DNA of 64,000 nucleotides from Pedobacter duraquae. GTDB taxonomy: Bacteria > Bacteroidota > Bacteroidia > Sphingobacteriales > Sphingobacteriaceae. The stretch spans positions 124,001-188,000 of the forward strand of contig NZ_SNWM01000001.1 of the NCBI RefSeq assembly GCF_004362245.1, in the 5' to 3' direction. Position numbers and translations under genes: made by a program. Below, piece by piece: positions 44,101 to 52,812 of this stretch. Position 1 is the stretch's first letter; each line of letters opens with the position of its first letter. The notes beneath the pieces are model-generated. The model was not told the DNA's origin. It did no database searches and saw only the letters and a list, made by a program, of their open reading frames with translations.

Positions 44101-44317
44101 GGATATCTTTAGCTTGAGCTGGCATTTCAGCACCGCCTTTTGAAATTGAATTTATTTCAATGTTTTTGACTTCTATGTTCTTACTGAAAATGCGCGTTGC
44201 TGCATTTGCGTTTACAGATAGCATCAAGACAGAAGCACATAGCAGTGTTTGTTTTGACCTAAAGACCCTGTAAAAATCAAGAAAAGAAGAATCGTTGAGT
44301 AATCGTTTTTTTTTCAT
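41177..44317 (-). CDS. SusC/RagA family TonB-dependent outer-membrane transporter
   Basis: 1046 aa. Signal peptide near residues 15-42 with a longer-than-usual charged N terminus. A CarboxypepD_reg-like domain follows (about 65-150, IKGTVKNDTGEPLIGATVSVKG), then a TonB box (NEVVIVGYGTQKR), a plug with SusC signature (LLVIDGVPF and DASAVAIYGTRGSSGVILITTKRG) and a 22-strand barrel ending in an aromatic-poor ...VAGLNITLR. It imports oligosaccharides with the SusD partner. No N-terminal STN/FecR sensor domain is seen, so regulation is likely via the LacI protein. Confidence 0.95.
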   Translation of the reverse strand: MKKKRLLNDSSFLDFYRVFRSKQTLLCASVLMLSVNANAATRIFSKNIEVKNIEINSISKGGAEMPAQAKDIQIKGTVKNDTGEPLIGATVSVKGTNIRTSTNADGEFQISTPEGATLVFTYMGYLAKELNVENRKTLTVTMLVDAAKYQMNEVVIVGYGTQKRSDITGSVSSVPKERLSSLPVTNVLQAIAGTTAGLNISQSSSVPGSSPSVLIRGVNSINAGTSPLLVIDGVPFSNLGGSLNDINPNDIASIEILKDASAVAIYGTRGSSGVILITTKRGKTGEPTIRYSAYGGPEFQNKNLNPLSGPEYVQKYLDYSKQRGQAANNPPVPNQYEIPNYNSGTTVDWLKEISQTGFIQDHNLSISGGAEKIKYFISGAYQKQKGVLKGYQYNRASLRSNLDATVTKWLTVGTSLFFANNNQDGGTVNYSSALQMSPYGRMREENGDYTIFPMFGETLFKNPLLGLNMDINDRNKNLNGTAYAEIKPLFVKGLTYRVNANYTFLPTRYDSYAGVNTGNTLGGTAIVNKTETESWLVENILTYNKDWKDHHIDLTALYSAQEKKFTSTGIKGSTFVNDDLSFNNISAAGVVEATSFYSREALISQMGRLNYAYKSKYLITGTVRRDGYSAFGSGTSKYGVFPSVAIGWNLSSEDFLKDVKQIDNIKLRASYGTSGNQAVGVYQTLTTQGVTKYIYSGVTAVGLVSSSLNANGVLGNINLNWESTTGTNLAVDYALFNSRITGTVEVYKTKTSDVLLRRKLPALTGYSSVFDNLGSVSNKGIEVTLNTVNIKKADFTWSTNFNFAASRNKIVSLYGDNLDDIGNKWFIGKSLYAVFDYKLEGIWQTGEDPSLVDPGAKPGDLKFADINGDKKITEADKVYLGSSLPKWTGGMINNFRYKNFGLSVFVQTAQGSLINNPLLNLQNYGGRVNTPKEVGYWTEENKSNTQPSLAFTNPRLYAYPTKQSYLRLKDVTFSYNLSSKNAEKLKIGSLTAFISARNLFTVTDWIGTDPELSVNGTQSGAANANLSYGIYPLVSTVVAGLNITLR

Positions 44318-44543
44318 TCTTTAGCGGTTATTTTTTAAATAATTTTCGGGATTCTAATTCTTCCCGATGGAACATTTAGCGAAGAATAAGCTCAGCCCTG
44401 GGCTAGCTTTATTTTGCGAAAAAGTTAATTTTTTGTAGAATTTCTTGTCATGCTTTGGTTTGGTTTAGACACTATTTGGGCTTTGGTTAGTTAGAAACGA
44501 GATATGAAGTACTCAATGAATATTACTCAACTGACTGAATAAC
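44318..44543. other. Intergenic region between MFS and susC
   Basis: 226 bp, minus-strand side. It could hold a second promoter for susC. I see no copy of the AACGTTAAC motif here. There is a compact palindrome, AGCTCAGCCCTGGGCTAGCT, near 44389-44408, of unclear role. Confidence 0.35.
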
Positions 44544-45902
44544 TTAGTGTTGTGTTGTTTTTCCCCTGGACCACCAGTATTTGATCAGATGTCCGTAAAA
44601 TGCGTAAAACACAAGGTAGAGATAGAGCGGAAACAGGATCCAGTAGGCACTTCTTACAGAGTACAAATCTGCTACATACCCATAGATAAGCGGAAAAATA
44701 GCACTTCCACAAAGGGCCATTATGAGGACTGATGAACCGATTTTCGTGAAACGACCGAGATTTTTAAGTGCAAGTGGCCAGATACCGGCCCAAACCAGTG
44801 AATTGGCCAGTCCCAGCATCACAATAAACCAGATAGAAATATGTATAGTGTGACCAAATATAGTGTAAACACCATTTGTATAAATAATAAGAAGCGTTAA
44901 GATTGCACCCATTAACGTACAGATTCGCAACACATTAACCTGGGAAATAAATCTGGGAATTAGTATAATTCCCGATCCATACCCTAAAATAGTAGCGAAT
45001 AGTGTATAGGATGGAAAGACCTTGGCTTCCATAATCGGCATACCCAGCGAATTGGCGTAGCCGATGATGGTATCTATAGAAAGTACTTGAGTACCAACAT
45101 GACAAAATATCGCTACAACACCCAAAATCAAATGTGGGAAATCAAAAAGATTCTTTTTATCTGCATTAAGCGATAACAATGTTTCATCCTCTTGCTCCGT
45201 ATTAATATCTGGCAGTGGCGAAAAACGAATTAATATACCTAGGATCGTAAGTACGCAACCCAGAATTCCATAAGGAAGGATGACGCGTCTAACTAATTCA
45301 TCCAAGGCCTCGCTTCTTTGAAAAGCATCCATTAAAGGCAGTTGCTTCAACATTTCGTTATCAGCAACTTTAAAAATCACTGACGCAAAAATCAGCGGCG
45401 CCAAAATTCCTGCAGCTTTATTACAGATCCCCATAAAACTGATCCGCTTGGCTGCTTTTTCATTTGGCCCCAGAATCGTGATATAAGGATTAGCTGCGGT
45501 TTGAAGAATGGCCAGGCCGGATCCTATCGTAAATAATCCCAAGAGAAAAATTTCATATGTTCTGGTTAAAGCGGCTGGAATAAAGATAAAAACCCCTAAG
45601 GCCATCACCCATAATCCGTACATGATCCCTTTTTTAAACCCTACCCATTTTAAGAAGTAAGATGCAGGTAACGACATCACGAAATAAGAGATATAAAAAG
45701 CAAAAGCAACCAGATAAGACTGAAAATTACTCAGCTCGCAAGCGATCTTAAAGTAAGGGATCAGGATCGCATTTATCCAGGTGATGAAGCCAAACACAAA
45801 AAACAGTCCACCCAGGATAAACATCGATATTAATGTCTGTCTTGATGTAAGGGAGTTTACTTGTACTGATCCCGCGGGAACGTTTTCTTGTTTAGTCGAC
45901 AT
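44544..45902 (-). CDS. MFS sugar transporter (FucP/NagP-like)
   Basis: 452 aa with about 12 TM helices. Features of the FucP-type sugar:H+ symporter family: FGFITWINAILIPYFK, AFYISYFVMSLPASYFLKWVGFKKG and LQTAANPYITILGP, then FCHVGTQVLSID in the second half. In Bacteroidota PULs with NagA/NagB this family commonly imports GlcNAc or related monosaccharides across the inner membrane. It is probably the first gene of the PUL operon, with two operator-like sites just upstream. Confidence 0.9.
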   Translation of the reverse strand: MSTKQENVPAGSVQVNSLTSRQTLISMFILGGLFFVFGFITWINAILIPYFKIACELSNFQSYLVAFAFYISYFVMSLPASYFLKWVGFKKGIMYGLWVMALGVFIFIPAALTRTYEIFLLGLFTIGSGLAILQTAANPYITILGPNEKAAKRISFMGICNKAAGILAPLIFASVIFKVADNEMLKQLPLMDAFQRSEALDELVRRVILPYGILGCVLTILGILIRFSPLPDINTEQEDETLLSLNADKKNLFDFPHLILGVVAIFCHVGTQVLSIDTIIGYANSLGMPIMEAKVFPSYTLFATILGYGSGIILIPRFISQVNVLRICTLMGAILTLLIIYTNGVYTIFGHTIHISIWFIVMLGLANSLVWAGIWPLALKNLGRFTKIGSSVLIMALCGSAIFPLIYGYVADLYSVRSAYWILFPLYLYLVFYAFYGHLIKYWWSRGKTTQH

Positions 45903-45937
45903 CTTATTAAATCATTTATAAACAGTGCTTTGAAATT

Positions 45938-45950
45938 AACGTTAACGTAC
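45938..45950. promoter_or_regulatory. Candidate LacI-type operator (proximal)
   Basis: AACGTTAACGTAC, centred on the palindrome ACGTTAACGT, lies 36 bp before the MFS start. An identical 13-mer is repeated at 46050-46062. The CG-centred palindrome style fits LacI-family sites. The regulator at 29215 is the only local candidate. Confidence 0.5.
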
Positions 45951-46049
45951 CCGTAAATAAGTCAAAAAAAATCAACTTGATTTTTTCCTAAATTACACCA
46001 ATTCCAACTACTCCCCTATTATTTTCTCTTTTTGACTGGATACGCCGAA

Positions 46050-46062
46050 AACGTTAACGTAC
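46050..46062. promoter_or_regulatory. Candidate LacI-type operator (distal)
   Basis: Second exact copy of AACGTTAACGTAC, 112 bp from the first, extended by ACGAATATA. The extension also matches the site upstream of the GH52-like gene. Two sites over 100 bp apart could allow looping or serve the divergent gene at 46205 as well. Confidence 0.5.
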
Positions 46063-46204
46063 ACGAATATATAAACTTTTATTTAAAACAAGTATTCTTT
46101 ATGTTTTATTTGAGTTAAAAATTTGATGAAATGTTCCATGTGGCAGCCAGTAAATAATTTACTATTAGATTGATTGGTGATTAATGAATAACTATTTTGG
46201 ACAG

Positions 46205-47041
46205 ATGAAAAAGATAGCGATCGTTGTATTTATAGTATTAAATATAGGATGTACTCAAAAAAGGGAGCCTGATGGTTCAATAGCGGTTGACGATTCTATA
46301 ACCAACAACACTCCTATCCTCTCGTTTTTTGTTCAAAATAGTTTTCCTCATGATTCTTCCCTTTTCACAGAGGGTTTATTCATTAAAGACGGATTGATGT
46401 ATGAGAGTACAGGGGCTCCCGTTGAATTTCCAGACACCAGATCCGAAATTGGCCTGATAGATCTAAAAACTGGAAAGTTTAGTCCGAAAATCGAAATCGA
46501 CAGAAAAATATATTTTGGTGAAGGCATCGCGATGTTAAATAATAAGCTATATCAGCTCACTTATAAGAACCAGCAGGGTTTTATCTATGATGCGAAGAGT
46601 TATCAGAGGCTCCGTGATTTTAAATATGCCAACGCCGAAGGTTGGGGTCTGACTACCGACGGAAAATCCTTGATTATGAGCGATGGCACGGCAAATTTGA
46701 CCTGGATCGACCCAAACACATTAAAACCGTTAAAGACTTTACAAGTTACAGAACGTGGTGTAGCGCTAAGCCAAATCAATGAACTTGAATATGCTCATGA
46801 TCTCATTTACGCTAATGTATGGCAGACAAATTATATTGTACAAATTGATCCTAAAAACGGTCAGGTACTTGGTAAAATGGATTTGAGCAGCGTTGTTGCG
46901 GAACAATTGAAAGACAACCCCGATGCTCAGGAACTTAACGGGATTGCCTTTGATACAGATAAGCACAAATTTTATATTACTGGCAAAATGTGGTCTAAAG
47001 TCTACGAATTAGACTTCCCTGGCTTAAAAGCCAAAGATTGA
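46205..47041 (+). CDS. Glutaminyl-peptide (glutamine) cyclotransferase lipoprotein
   Basis: 278 aa from the ATG at 46205, giving a lipoprotein signal MKKIAIVVFIVLNIGC with Cys at residue 16. The upstream ATG at 46184 adds seven residues and is possible. The five-bladed propeller signature FTEGLFIKDGLMYEST, then GEGIAMLNNKLYQLTYKN, EGWGLTTDGKSLIMSDG, IDPKNG and NGIAFD fit the Glu_cyclase_2 family. It forms pyroglutamate at N-terminal Gln of exported peptides. Its 3' end overlaps the convergent receptor gene by 18 bp. Confidence 0.9.
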   Translation: MKKIAIVVFIVLNIGCTQKREPDGSIAVDDSITNNTPILSFFVQNSFPHDSSLFTEGLFIKDGLMYESTGAPVEFPDTRSEIGLIDLKTGKFSPKIEIDRKIYFGEGIAMLNNKLYQLTYKNQQGFIYDAKSYQRLRDFKYANAEGWGLTTDGKSLIMSDGTANLTWIDPNTLKPLKTLQVTERGVALSQINELEYAHDLIYANVWQTNYIVQIDPKNGQVLGKMDLSSVVAEQLKDNPDAQELNGIAFDTDKHKFYITGKMWSKVYELDFPGLKAKD

Positions 47042-49834
47042 TTCTTTGCCACCAACTTTACCGCCGAAATTCTGAATGTTGTAGGTCATAGTCAACATGC
47101 CATAACGTCCGATATTATTGCTTTGCGTATCTCTGATAGAGTTACCCGATACAGATACATATCTTGCGATGTTACTGTTTAAAATATCATTGACAGAGAA
47201 TTTAAGTTGGGCTCTGTCATTCTTTAGAAAAAGATAAGTAATACCTGCATTCCACATCTTTATAGAATTGTTGTAACCGGCAATTTTCTGACTGTTCATG
47301 CTAAGGTTGTAGGTAGTTTCGAAAACGAGCTTTTTAATTGATCTGAGCACAATCTCCGAAGAGCTAAATTGTGTGGTGTAACGTCGATCGGCGAAGTAAT
47401 CATCTTCGTAACTGGTATTCGAGAATTGCATGTTATAGTTTTGATTGAGCTCCAGCTTATCATTCAGGTTAATCCTGACACCAACACGCGGACCGATTCC
47501 AAAAGTCTTAGAATGACTTGTCAACCCATTTACTTGCAGAACATTATCATTATATCCTGTATTATAACCGCCATTAATAGTGAACTGCTTACCCATACCT
47601 TTGATCGTTTTACTCAGCGTTCCGGAGCTGTTGATTGCCCATACGCCATCCACGTTAATAGGTGTATTAGTTTGTACGCCATTAGTGCTGATCACCCTCG
47701 ACATGATTACCGCATTGTTCTTGATGTTGCTACTTAAGTTGATGTTGTAATTGATAGCCGATTTAACCAGGAACTTATTAGCAGATAAATTATAAAATTG
47801 AGTGCTGGTTGGTTGTAGGTAGATATTGCCATTTTGCACAAATAATGGATCCGTGTTGTTGGCTACCGGCTGAATATACTGTACATCTGTTTCCGTTTTA
47901 TTTGCACTATAAGAAAAGTTCAGGGCATGATACCGGATTGTCAAAGCAGGATACACAAAATTGAAACTTTGTTTAAATGATGGATAAGAACTAAATGAAT
48001 TTTTGAAATTAACATTTCCGTATGATATTCCCGGCTGTATGCTAAGGTCTGTTGTCGGTGCCCAACGTAGTTGTGCCCGCGCATTACTTTTGGTTCCACT
48101 TTGGGTTACAGTTTGTGATAGCGTGGGCACCACAATATCATACTCCAAATCATCTGGATTTCTAAAAAACGTTGAAAGGGCACTTTCTTTATTAATGAAA
48201 TTAGAATTAAATGTAAGTGTCAGGTTTAGTTTTTTACTCAATGGTTCTGTGTAGTTTCCTGAGCCAAACAAGTCATTGTTGCGTATGGCATTGTTTCTAA
48301 GCTGGTCGATACTATTTACCGAAGCAGGGTTATAGAACATGTTGACTGAATAATTGAAATTATCTTCGAGATTGGTTGTTCTTGTCTCATACATACTCAA
48401 GTTCAGTACCCTGCCCCGTTTTCTGAAATTTTTGAATAGGTACACGTTGAGCGTATATTCATTCGCATCCCCGCTTTTGCTATTGCTAACCATCGATTCA
48501 TTCAGCAACGTATTGGTATGATCAGTACTTGCCTTATTCTGCAGCCCAGTAAAACGGCTCGGACTTAATACAACATTGGGTTGTACAGTTACTGTAGTTA
48601 ATGAATCTATCTTCCAGACCATTTTACCGCCTATGTTGTGGGTGATCTTCCGACTGTTGTTGTTTGTGTTGCTGCTTGTAATTAATCTGTTTTCGCCCAG
48701 GGTTTGGTTGTCATTCACCAATTGTTTTTCAAAATTGTTATCAAGTCCAACAAAGTACTTACCATTAACTGTTATACCCCCCTTAATCAGGGTATTGAAA
48801 TTGGCTCCGCCACCGCTGGACCTGTGTACGCCACTACCTGTTGCACCGAAAGAAATTCCATCTAACAAAAATGCGTTGTTACCGCTATAGACGGTGATGG
48901 AATTAAAGCCTGCGCGACTAAATCCACCAATCCGGGAAACATCACCGATACTGAAACCAGGCTTATTAACGTTGTTGCTATAACCGATGAGGCTAACTTG
49001 TGTGGTATCACGGAACACATTCAGGATCGCACCACCTTCGTAGTACTTTTTATCACCCTTCCCACCATAGAGTTTGCCAAAGGCTCCCTGCTTAATTGCC
49101 TTTTTTAGCTTCAAGTTAATAACTTGGGGCATATTTGCTGCAATCAGGTCGGGATTCTGACGTTTTAGTTCTACATCGTCCATTACCTGTACTTTATCCA
49201 CAATGTTGGAAGGTAAATTTTTTGAGGCGATCTGGGCATCACCGCCAAAGAATTCTTTGCCATCTACTAATAGTTTACTTACAGGCTTACCATTGTATTC
49301 CATTTGCCCATTTTCGCCAATCACTATACCAGGCAATTTTTTTAAGAGATCTTCTACTACAGCTGTTGGCAAAGTTTTAAAACTCTCTGCGTTAAATTCT
49401 ATAGTGTCCTTGCGTACAATGATTGGCGGCCTTTCGGAGCGGACTACTACTTCCTCGAGGTCGTTGGCGCGACCGGATAAAAACAGCGTTCCTAGGTTGG
49501 CGGTGGGCGATGTTGGTGTGAGCATGATTTCTTGTCTTAAAACCTTAAACTGCCAGGCTGTGATAACCAACCGGTATTTAACGCCTATTTCCAGATTGCT
49601 AATCTTAAAACTTCCTTTTTCGTCTGATAACTTATAACCGTGCAAAACGGTATCCCCTACTTTATATACCGAAACCGTTGCATAAGTGAGCGTGTGTTTA
49701 TGGTTGGCACTGTCTGCAAGTATGCCTGTAACACTCCCTGTTTTTTGTGCAAATGCTGCGAATGATAGGCAGGTTAACAAACAGATAAGACACCCTATGT
49801 TTTTGAGTTTGGAACAGTAGTAAGTTTGAGACAT
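47024..49834 (-). CDS. Outer-membrane beta-barrel receptor with carboxypeptidase-regulatory-like domain
   Basis: 936 aa from the ATG at 49834 (MSQTYYCSKLKN). An in-frame start at 49894 adds 20 unconserved residues. The signal peptide runs to about residue 29, and the N-terminal Ig-like CarboxypepD_reg domain to about 120 (GSVTGILADSANH...). A TonB-plug-like region includes VEDLLKKLPGIVIGENGQMEYNGKPVSKLLVDGKEFFGG, then an OMP_b-brl-type barrel. Members look like TonB-dependent receptors without known cargo. No SusD partner is adjacent. Confidence 0.85.
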   Translation of the reverse strand: MSQTYYCSKLKNIGCLICLLTCLSFAAFAQKTGSVTGILADSANHKHTLTYATVSVYKVGDTVLHGYKLSDEKGSFKISNLEIGVKYRLVITAWQFKVLRQEIMLTPTSPTANLGTLFLSGRANDLEEVVVRSERPPIIVRKDTIEFNAESFKTLPTAVVEDLLKKLPGIVIGENGQMEYNGKPVSKLLVDGKEFFGGDAQIASKNLPSNIVDKVQVMDDVELKRQNPDLIAANMPQVINLKLKKAIKQGAFGKLYGGKGDKKYYEGGAILNVFRDTTQVSLIGYSNNVNKPGFSIGDVSRIGGFSRAGFNSITVYSGNNAFLLDGISFGATGSGVHRSSGGGANFNTLIKGGITVNGKYFVGLDNNFEKQLVNDNQTLGENRLITSSNTNNNSRKITHNIGGKMVWKIDSLTTVTVQPNVVLSPSRFTGLQNKASTDHTNTLLNESMVSNSKSGDANEYTLNVYLFKNFRKRGRVLNLSMYETRTTNLEDNFNYSVNMFYNPASVNSIDQLRNNAIRNNDLFGSGNYTEPLSKKLNLTLTFNSNFINKESALSTFFRNPDDLEYDIVVPTLSQTVTQSGTKSNARAQLRWAPTTDLSIQPGISYGNVNFKNSFSSYPSFKQSFNFVYPALTIRYHALNFSYSANKTETDVQYIQPVANNTDPLFVQNGNIYLQPTSTQFYNLSANKFLVKSAINYNINLSSNIKNNAVIMSRVISTNGVQTNTPINVDGVWAINSSGTLSKTIKGMGKQFTINGGYNTGYNDNVLQVNGLTSHSKTFGIGPRVGVRINLNDKLELNQNYNMQFSNTSYEDDYFADRRYTTQFSSSEIVLRSIKKLVFETTYNLSMNSQKIAGYNNSIKMWNAGITYLFLKNDRAQLKFSVNDILNSNIARYVSVSGNSIRDTQSNNIGRYGMLTMTYNIQNFGGKVGGKESIFGF

Positions 49835-50024
49835 ATGCGATTTAAGCTTGTTGGTTGAGGATAATTTGGTATAATTGTTTGTGAATGTATGCAAGTTATT
49901 TTAATAAACTAAACTTTTAGGTGATGTATTTAACATGTTACATTTACAACTATATTCAATACCAACAAACTCTCCCCTAATTCAATCACGAGTTTATTTA
50001 CCCAATTATTTATACATTTATCGT

Positions 50025-52055
50025 GTGAAAAAAATCAACTACATTCCGTTGATGGCCTTACTGACCATAGCAGGTGTTTCCTGCAACAACAACACGAACA
50101 CAACTGGTGCTTCGACTACAGACACACTTAGTGTTTCAAACCCTTTTTATTCAGAAAGCAGTCTGCCTTTTCAGGCACCAGCTTTCGATAAAATTAAGGA
50201 TAGCGACTACAAGCCTGCGTTAGAAGCTGGGATGAAGCAGCAATTGGCTGAAATCAATGCCATTGTAGAAAACAAGGCAGCACCGACCTTCGAGAACACC
50301 ATCATCGCAATTGAGCAGAGTGGTAAACTACTGAACCGTGTAAATGGCGTATTCAATTTGCTTACCGGTGCCAACTCAACCCCCGAACTGCTTAAAGTAA
50401 AGGAAGAAGAAGCGCCAAAACTGACCGAAACAAATGATGCAATTTATTTGAATAGCAAGTTATTTCAACGTGTCCAAACCGTACATGCAGATCCTGCCGG
50501 AGCGAAACTTGATGCTGAATCAAGGCGATTGCTCGATTACTACCTCCAGAAGTTTGAACTTGCTGGTGCGAAACTGAATGATTCAGATAAAGAAAAGCTG
50601 AAGGCACTCAATAAAGAAGAAGCTACGTTAAGTACAAAGTTTACCACGCAACTACAGGCAGCAGGTAAAGATTTGCAAAACACGACGCAGCAGCCGAAAT
50701 TACAGGGCATGGATAATCGCGCTGATCGCCAAAGACTTTTTGAGGCATCCTGGAACAGGGCGGAAAAAAATGATGCTAATGATACCCGTAAAGGTATCGC
50801 ACGCATAGCTCAAATCAGGGCTACCCAGGCTAATCTTTTAGGATTTAAAAACTATGCTTCCTGGAAGCTCCAGGATCAAATGGCTAAGAGCCCTGAGGCT
50901 GTGACAGAATTCTTCAGCAAACTGGTTCCCGCGGCAACGGCTAAGGCGAAAGCTGAAGCCAAAGATATACAGGCTATGATAGATCAGCAGAAAGGTGGCT
51001 TTAGGCTGGAACCTTGGGATTGGAACTATTATGCGGAGCAAGTACGTAAAGCAAAATACAACCTTGATGAAAATGAGATCAAACCTTATTTTGAAATTGA
51101 CAAGGTATTACAAAAAGGTGTGTTTTTCGCTGCCAATCAATTGTATGGCCTGACATTTAAAGAACGTAAGGACTTGCCGGTATGGCAGGAAGATGTACGG
51201 GTTTTTGATGTGATGGATCAGGACGGAAAACAAATTGGGTTATTCTATTGTGATTATTTTAAGCGCGACAATAAAGACGGAGGTGCATGGATGTCTAATA
51301 TCGTAAACCAATCAAAATTGTTCAAGACCCAACCTGTTATTTATAATATCTGCAACTTTGAAAAACCTGTAAAAGGACAGCCCGCATTAATCAGCTTTGA
51401 CGATGCAACTACAATGTTCCATGAGTTTGGGCATGCCTTGCATGGATTTTTTGCTAGTCAACAATATGCTAGTCTTTCTGGAGCTAATGTTGCTCGGGAC
51501 TACGTTGAGTTTCCTTCTCAGTTTAACGAACACTGGGCGTCCGATCCAAAGGTATTCAATAACTACGCATTACACTACCAGACAGGAAAACCAATGCCTC
51601 AGGAATTATTGGATAAAGTAAAAAAGGCGGCTACATTTAATCAGGGATATGCATTTACTGAAGCGTTGGCAGCGGCAGATCTGGATATGCAATGGCACAT
51701 TCTGCCTGCCACGGCGCCACTGCAGGACGTAGATAAATTTGAAATAGAAGCCTTAAAGAAAACGCATCTGAACTTATCAGAAGTTCCGCCACGTTACCGC
51801 TCGAGCTATTTTATGCATATCTGGAGCAATGGGTATGCGGCAGGATATTATGCCTATACCTGGACTTCTATGCTTGAAAATGATGCATTCTCCTGGTTCC
51901 AGGAAAATGGTGGTCTATCGAGAAAGAATGGACAACGTTTTCGCGATATGATCCTTTCAAGAGGAAATACTGAAGATTATAACAAGATGTTCCTTGATTT
52001 TAGGGGACATGCACCGGATATCAACCCCATGTTGAAGAAACGGGGTTTACTATAA
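50025..52055 (+). CDS. M3 family metallopeptidase lipoprotein (Dcp-like)
   Basis: 676 aa if started at the GTG at 50025, which yields a proper lipoprotein signal (VKKINYIPLMALLTIAGVSC). An ATG at 49935 would put 30 polar/aromatic residues before it. Zinc motif FHEFGHALHGFF (HExxH at residues 466-470) with the downstream Glu in NVARDYVEFPSQFNEHW. Family M3A includes dipeptidyl carboxypeptidase and oligopeptidase A. An anchored, periplasm-facing form is expected. It is followed at once by a strong terminator. Confidence 0.93.
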   Translation: MKKINYIPLMALLTIAGVSCNNNTNTTGASTTDTLSVSNPFYSESSLPFQAPAFDKIKDSDYKPALEAGMKQQLAEINAIVENKAAPTFENTIIAIEQSGKLLNRVNGVFNLLTGANSTPELLKVKEEEAPKLTETNDAIYLNSKLFQRVQTVHADPAGAKLDAESRRLLDYYLQKFELAGAKLNDSDKEKLKALNKEEATLSTKFTTQLQAAGKDLQNTTQQPKLQGMDNRADRQRLFEASWNRAEKNDANDTRKGIARIAQIRATQANLLGFKNYASWKLQDQMAKSPEAVTEFFSKLVPAATAKAKAEAKDIQAMIDQQKGGFRLEPWDWNYYAEQVRKAKYNLDENEIKPYFEIDKVLQKGVFFAANQLYGLTFKERKDLPVWQEDVRVFDVMDQDGKQIGLFYCDYFKRDNKDGGAWMSNIVNQSKLFKTQPVIYNICNFEKPVKGQPALISFDDATTMFHEFGHALHGFFASQQYASLSGANVARDYVEFPSQFNEHWASDPKVFNNYALHYQTGKPMPQELLDKVKKAATFNQGYAFTEALAAADLDMQWHILPATAPLQDVDKFEIEALKKTHLNLSEVPPRYRSSYFMHIWSNGYAAGYYAYTWTSMLENDAFSWFQENGGLSRKNGQRFRDMILSRGNTEDYNKMFLDFRGHAPDINPMLKKRGLL

Positions 52056-52059
52056 TAGC

Positions 52060-52092
52060 AAAAAGGCAGTGCTTCAGAACACTGCCTTTTTT
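52060..52092. terminator. Rho-independent terminator (bidirectional)
   Basis: GGCAGTG (52065-52071), 8-nt loop, CACTGCC (52080-52086), flanked by A5 on the left and T6 on the right. It lies between the M3 peptidase stop (52055) and the convergent LytTR gene end (52099), so it can serve both. Confidence 0.9.
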
Positions 52093-52098
52093 ATTCAG

Positions 52099-52812
52099 CT
52101 AATCTTCAGTTTTCAGATTGAGTCTTTTGTTTAAAGCTTCTTTGTAAGTCTGACCGATAGGAATATCTGTATCTCCAATCTTTATAAAGTTCCCTTCCAT
52201 AAAATGAATCCGTTTTAATGCGATGAGGTATGAACGATGCACCCGCTGAAACTGCTGTTCGGGAAGTAATGCGGTCAGTTTATTTAAAGTACTGTAACAT
52301 ACTAAAACTGCTGTGGTGGTAAATACCTTCACATAATCACCCAGGCTCTCAAAAAAAAGAATATCAGCAAGCTCTACCTGTACAAGTCTGCGGTTAACTT
52401 TCAAAAAGATAGAGGTTAATAATGGATCGGTAACCTGGGGTATGCTCTGCAGCGCTGACGTAGCAGCGTCCAGACGCTGTACAGCTTTTAAAAACCGCTC
52501 ATAAGTAATTGGTTTAACTAGGTAATCTAACGCTTCCAGCTCAAAGGCATCCACTGCATGCTCCTGATAGGCTGTTGTAAATATTACTTTAGGTGGTTTT
52601 TTTAGGGAGCGCAGGAAATTTAGTCCAGTGATCCCCGGCATCTGGATATCAAGGAACATCACATCTGGTTCCTGTTCATGTAGGATCTGAAATGCCTCTA
52701 CAGCGTTTTTGCAACTACCGATGACACTGATTCCGGCTGCCTTGCAATGACGCTCTATAAGCTCGCGGGCCATAGGCTCATCGTCTATAATTAATGCGTG
52801 CAAGTGATTCAT
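52099..52812 (-). CDS. LytTR family response regulator
   Basis: 237 aa. Receiver domain (residues 1-120) with IIDDEP, the phosphorylation Asp in VMFLDIQMPG and the Lys in DYLVKPI. The C-terminal LytTR DNA-binding domain (about 140-232) reads FLKVNRRLVQVELADILFFESLGDYVKVFTTT (as a family pattern) and RVHRSYLIAL. The gene start overlaps the kinase stop by 4 bp. Targets are unknown, though the divergent barrel gene at 54016 is a candidate. Confidence 0.95.
   Translation of the reverse strand: MNHLHALIIDDEPMARELIERHCKAAGISVIGSCKNAVEAFQILHEQEPDVMFLDIQMPGITGLNFLRSLKKPPKVIFTTAYQEHAVDAFELEALDYLVKPITYERFLKAVQRLDAATSALQSIPQVTDPLLTSIFLKVNRRLVQVELADILFFESLGDYVKVFTTTAVLVCYSTLNKLTALLPEQQFQRVHRSYLIALKRIHFMEGNFIKIGDTDIPIGQTYKEALNKRLNLKTED

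Noticed and set aside
44389..44408. Compact palindrome in the MFS-susC gap as a terminator
   Set aside because: The stem is short after allowing a loop, and no U-run follows on the minus strand. Left as a note only.
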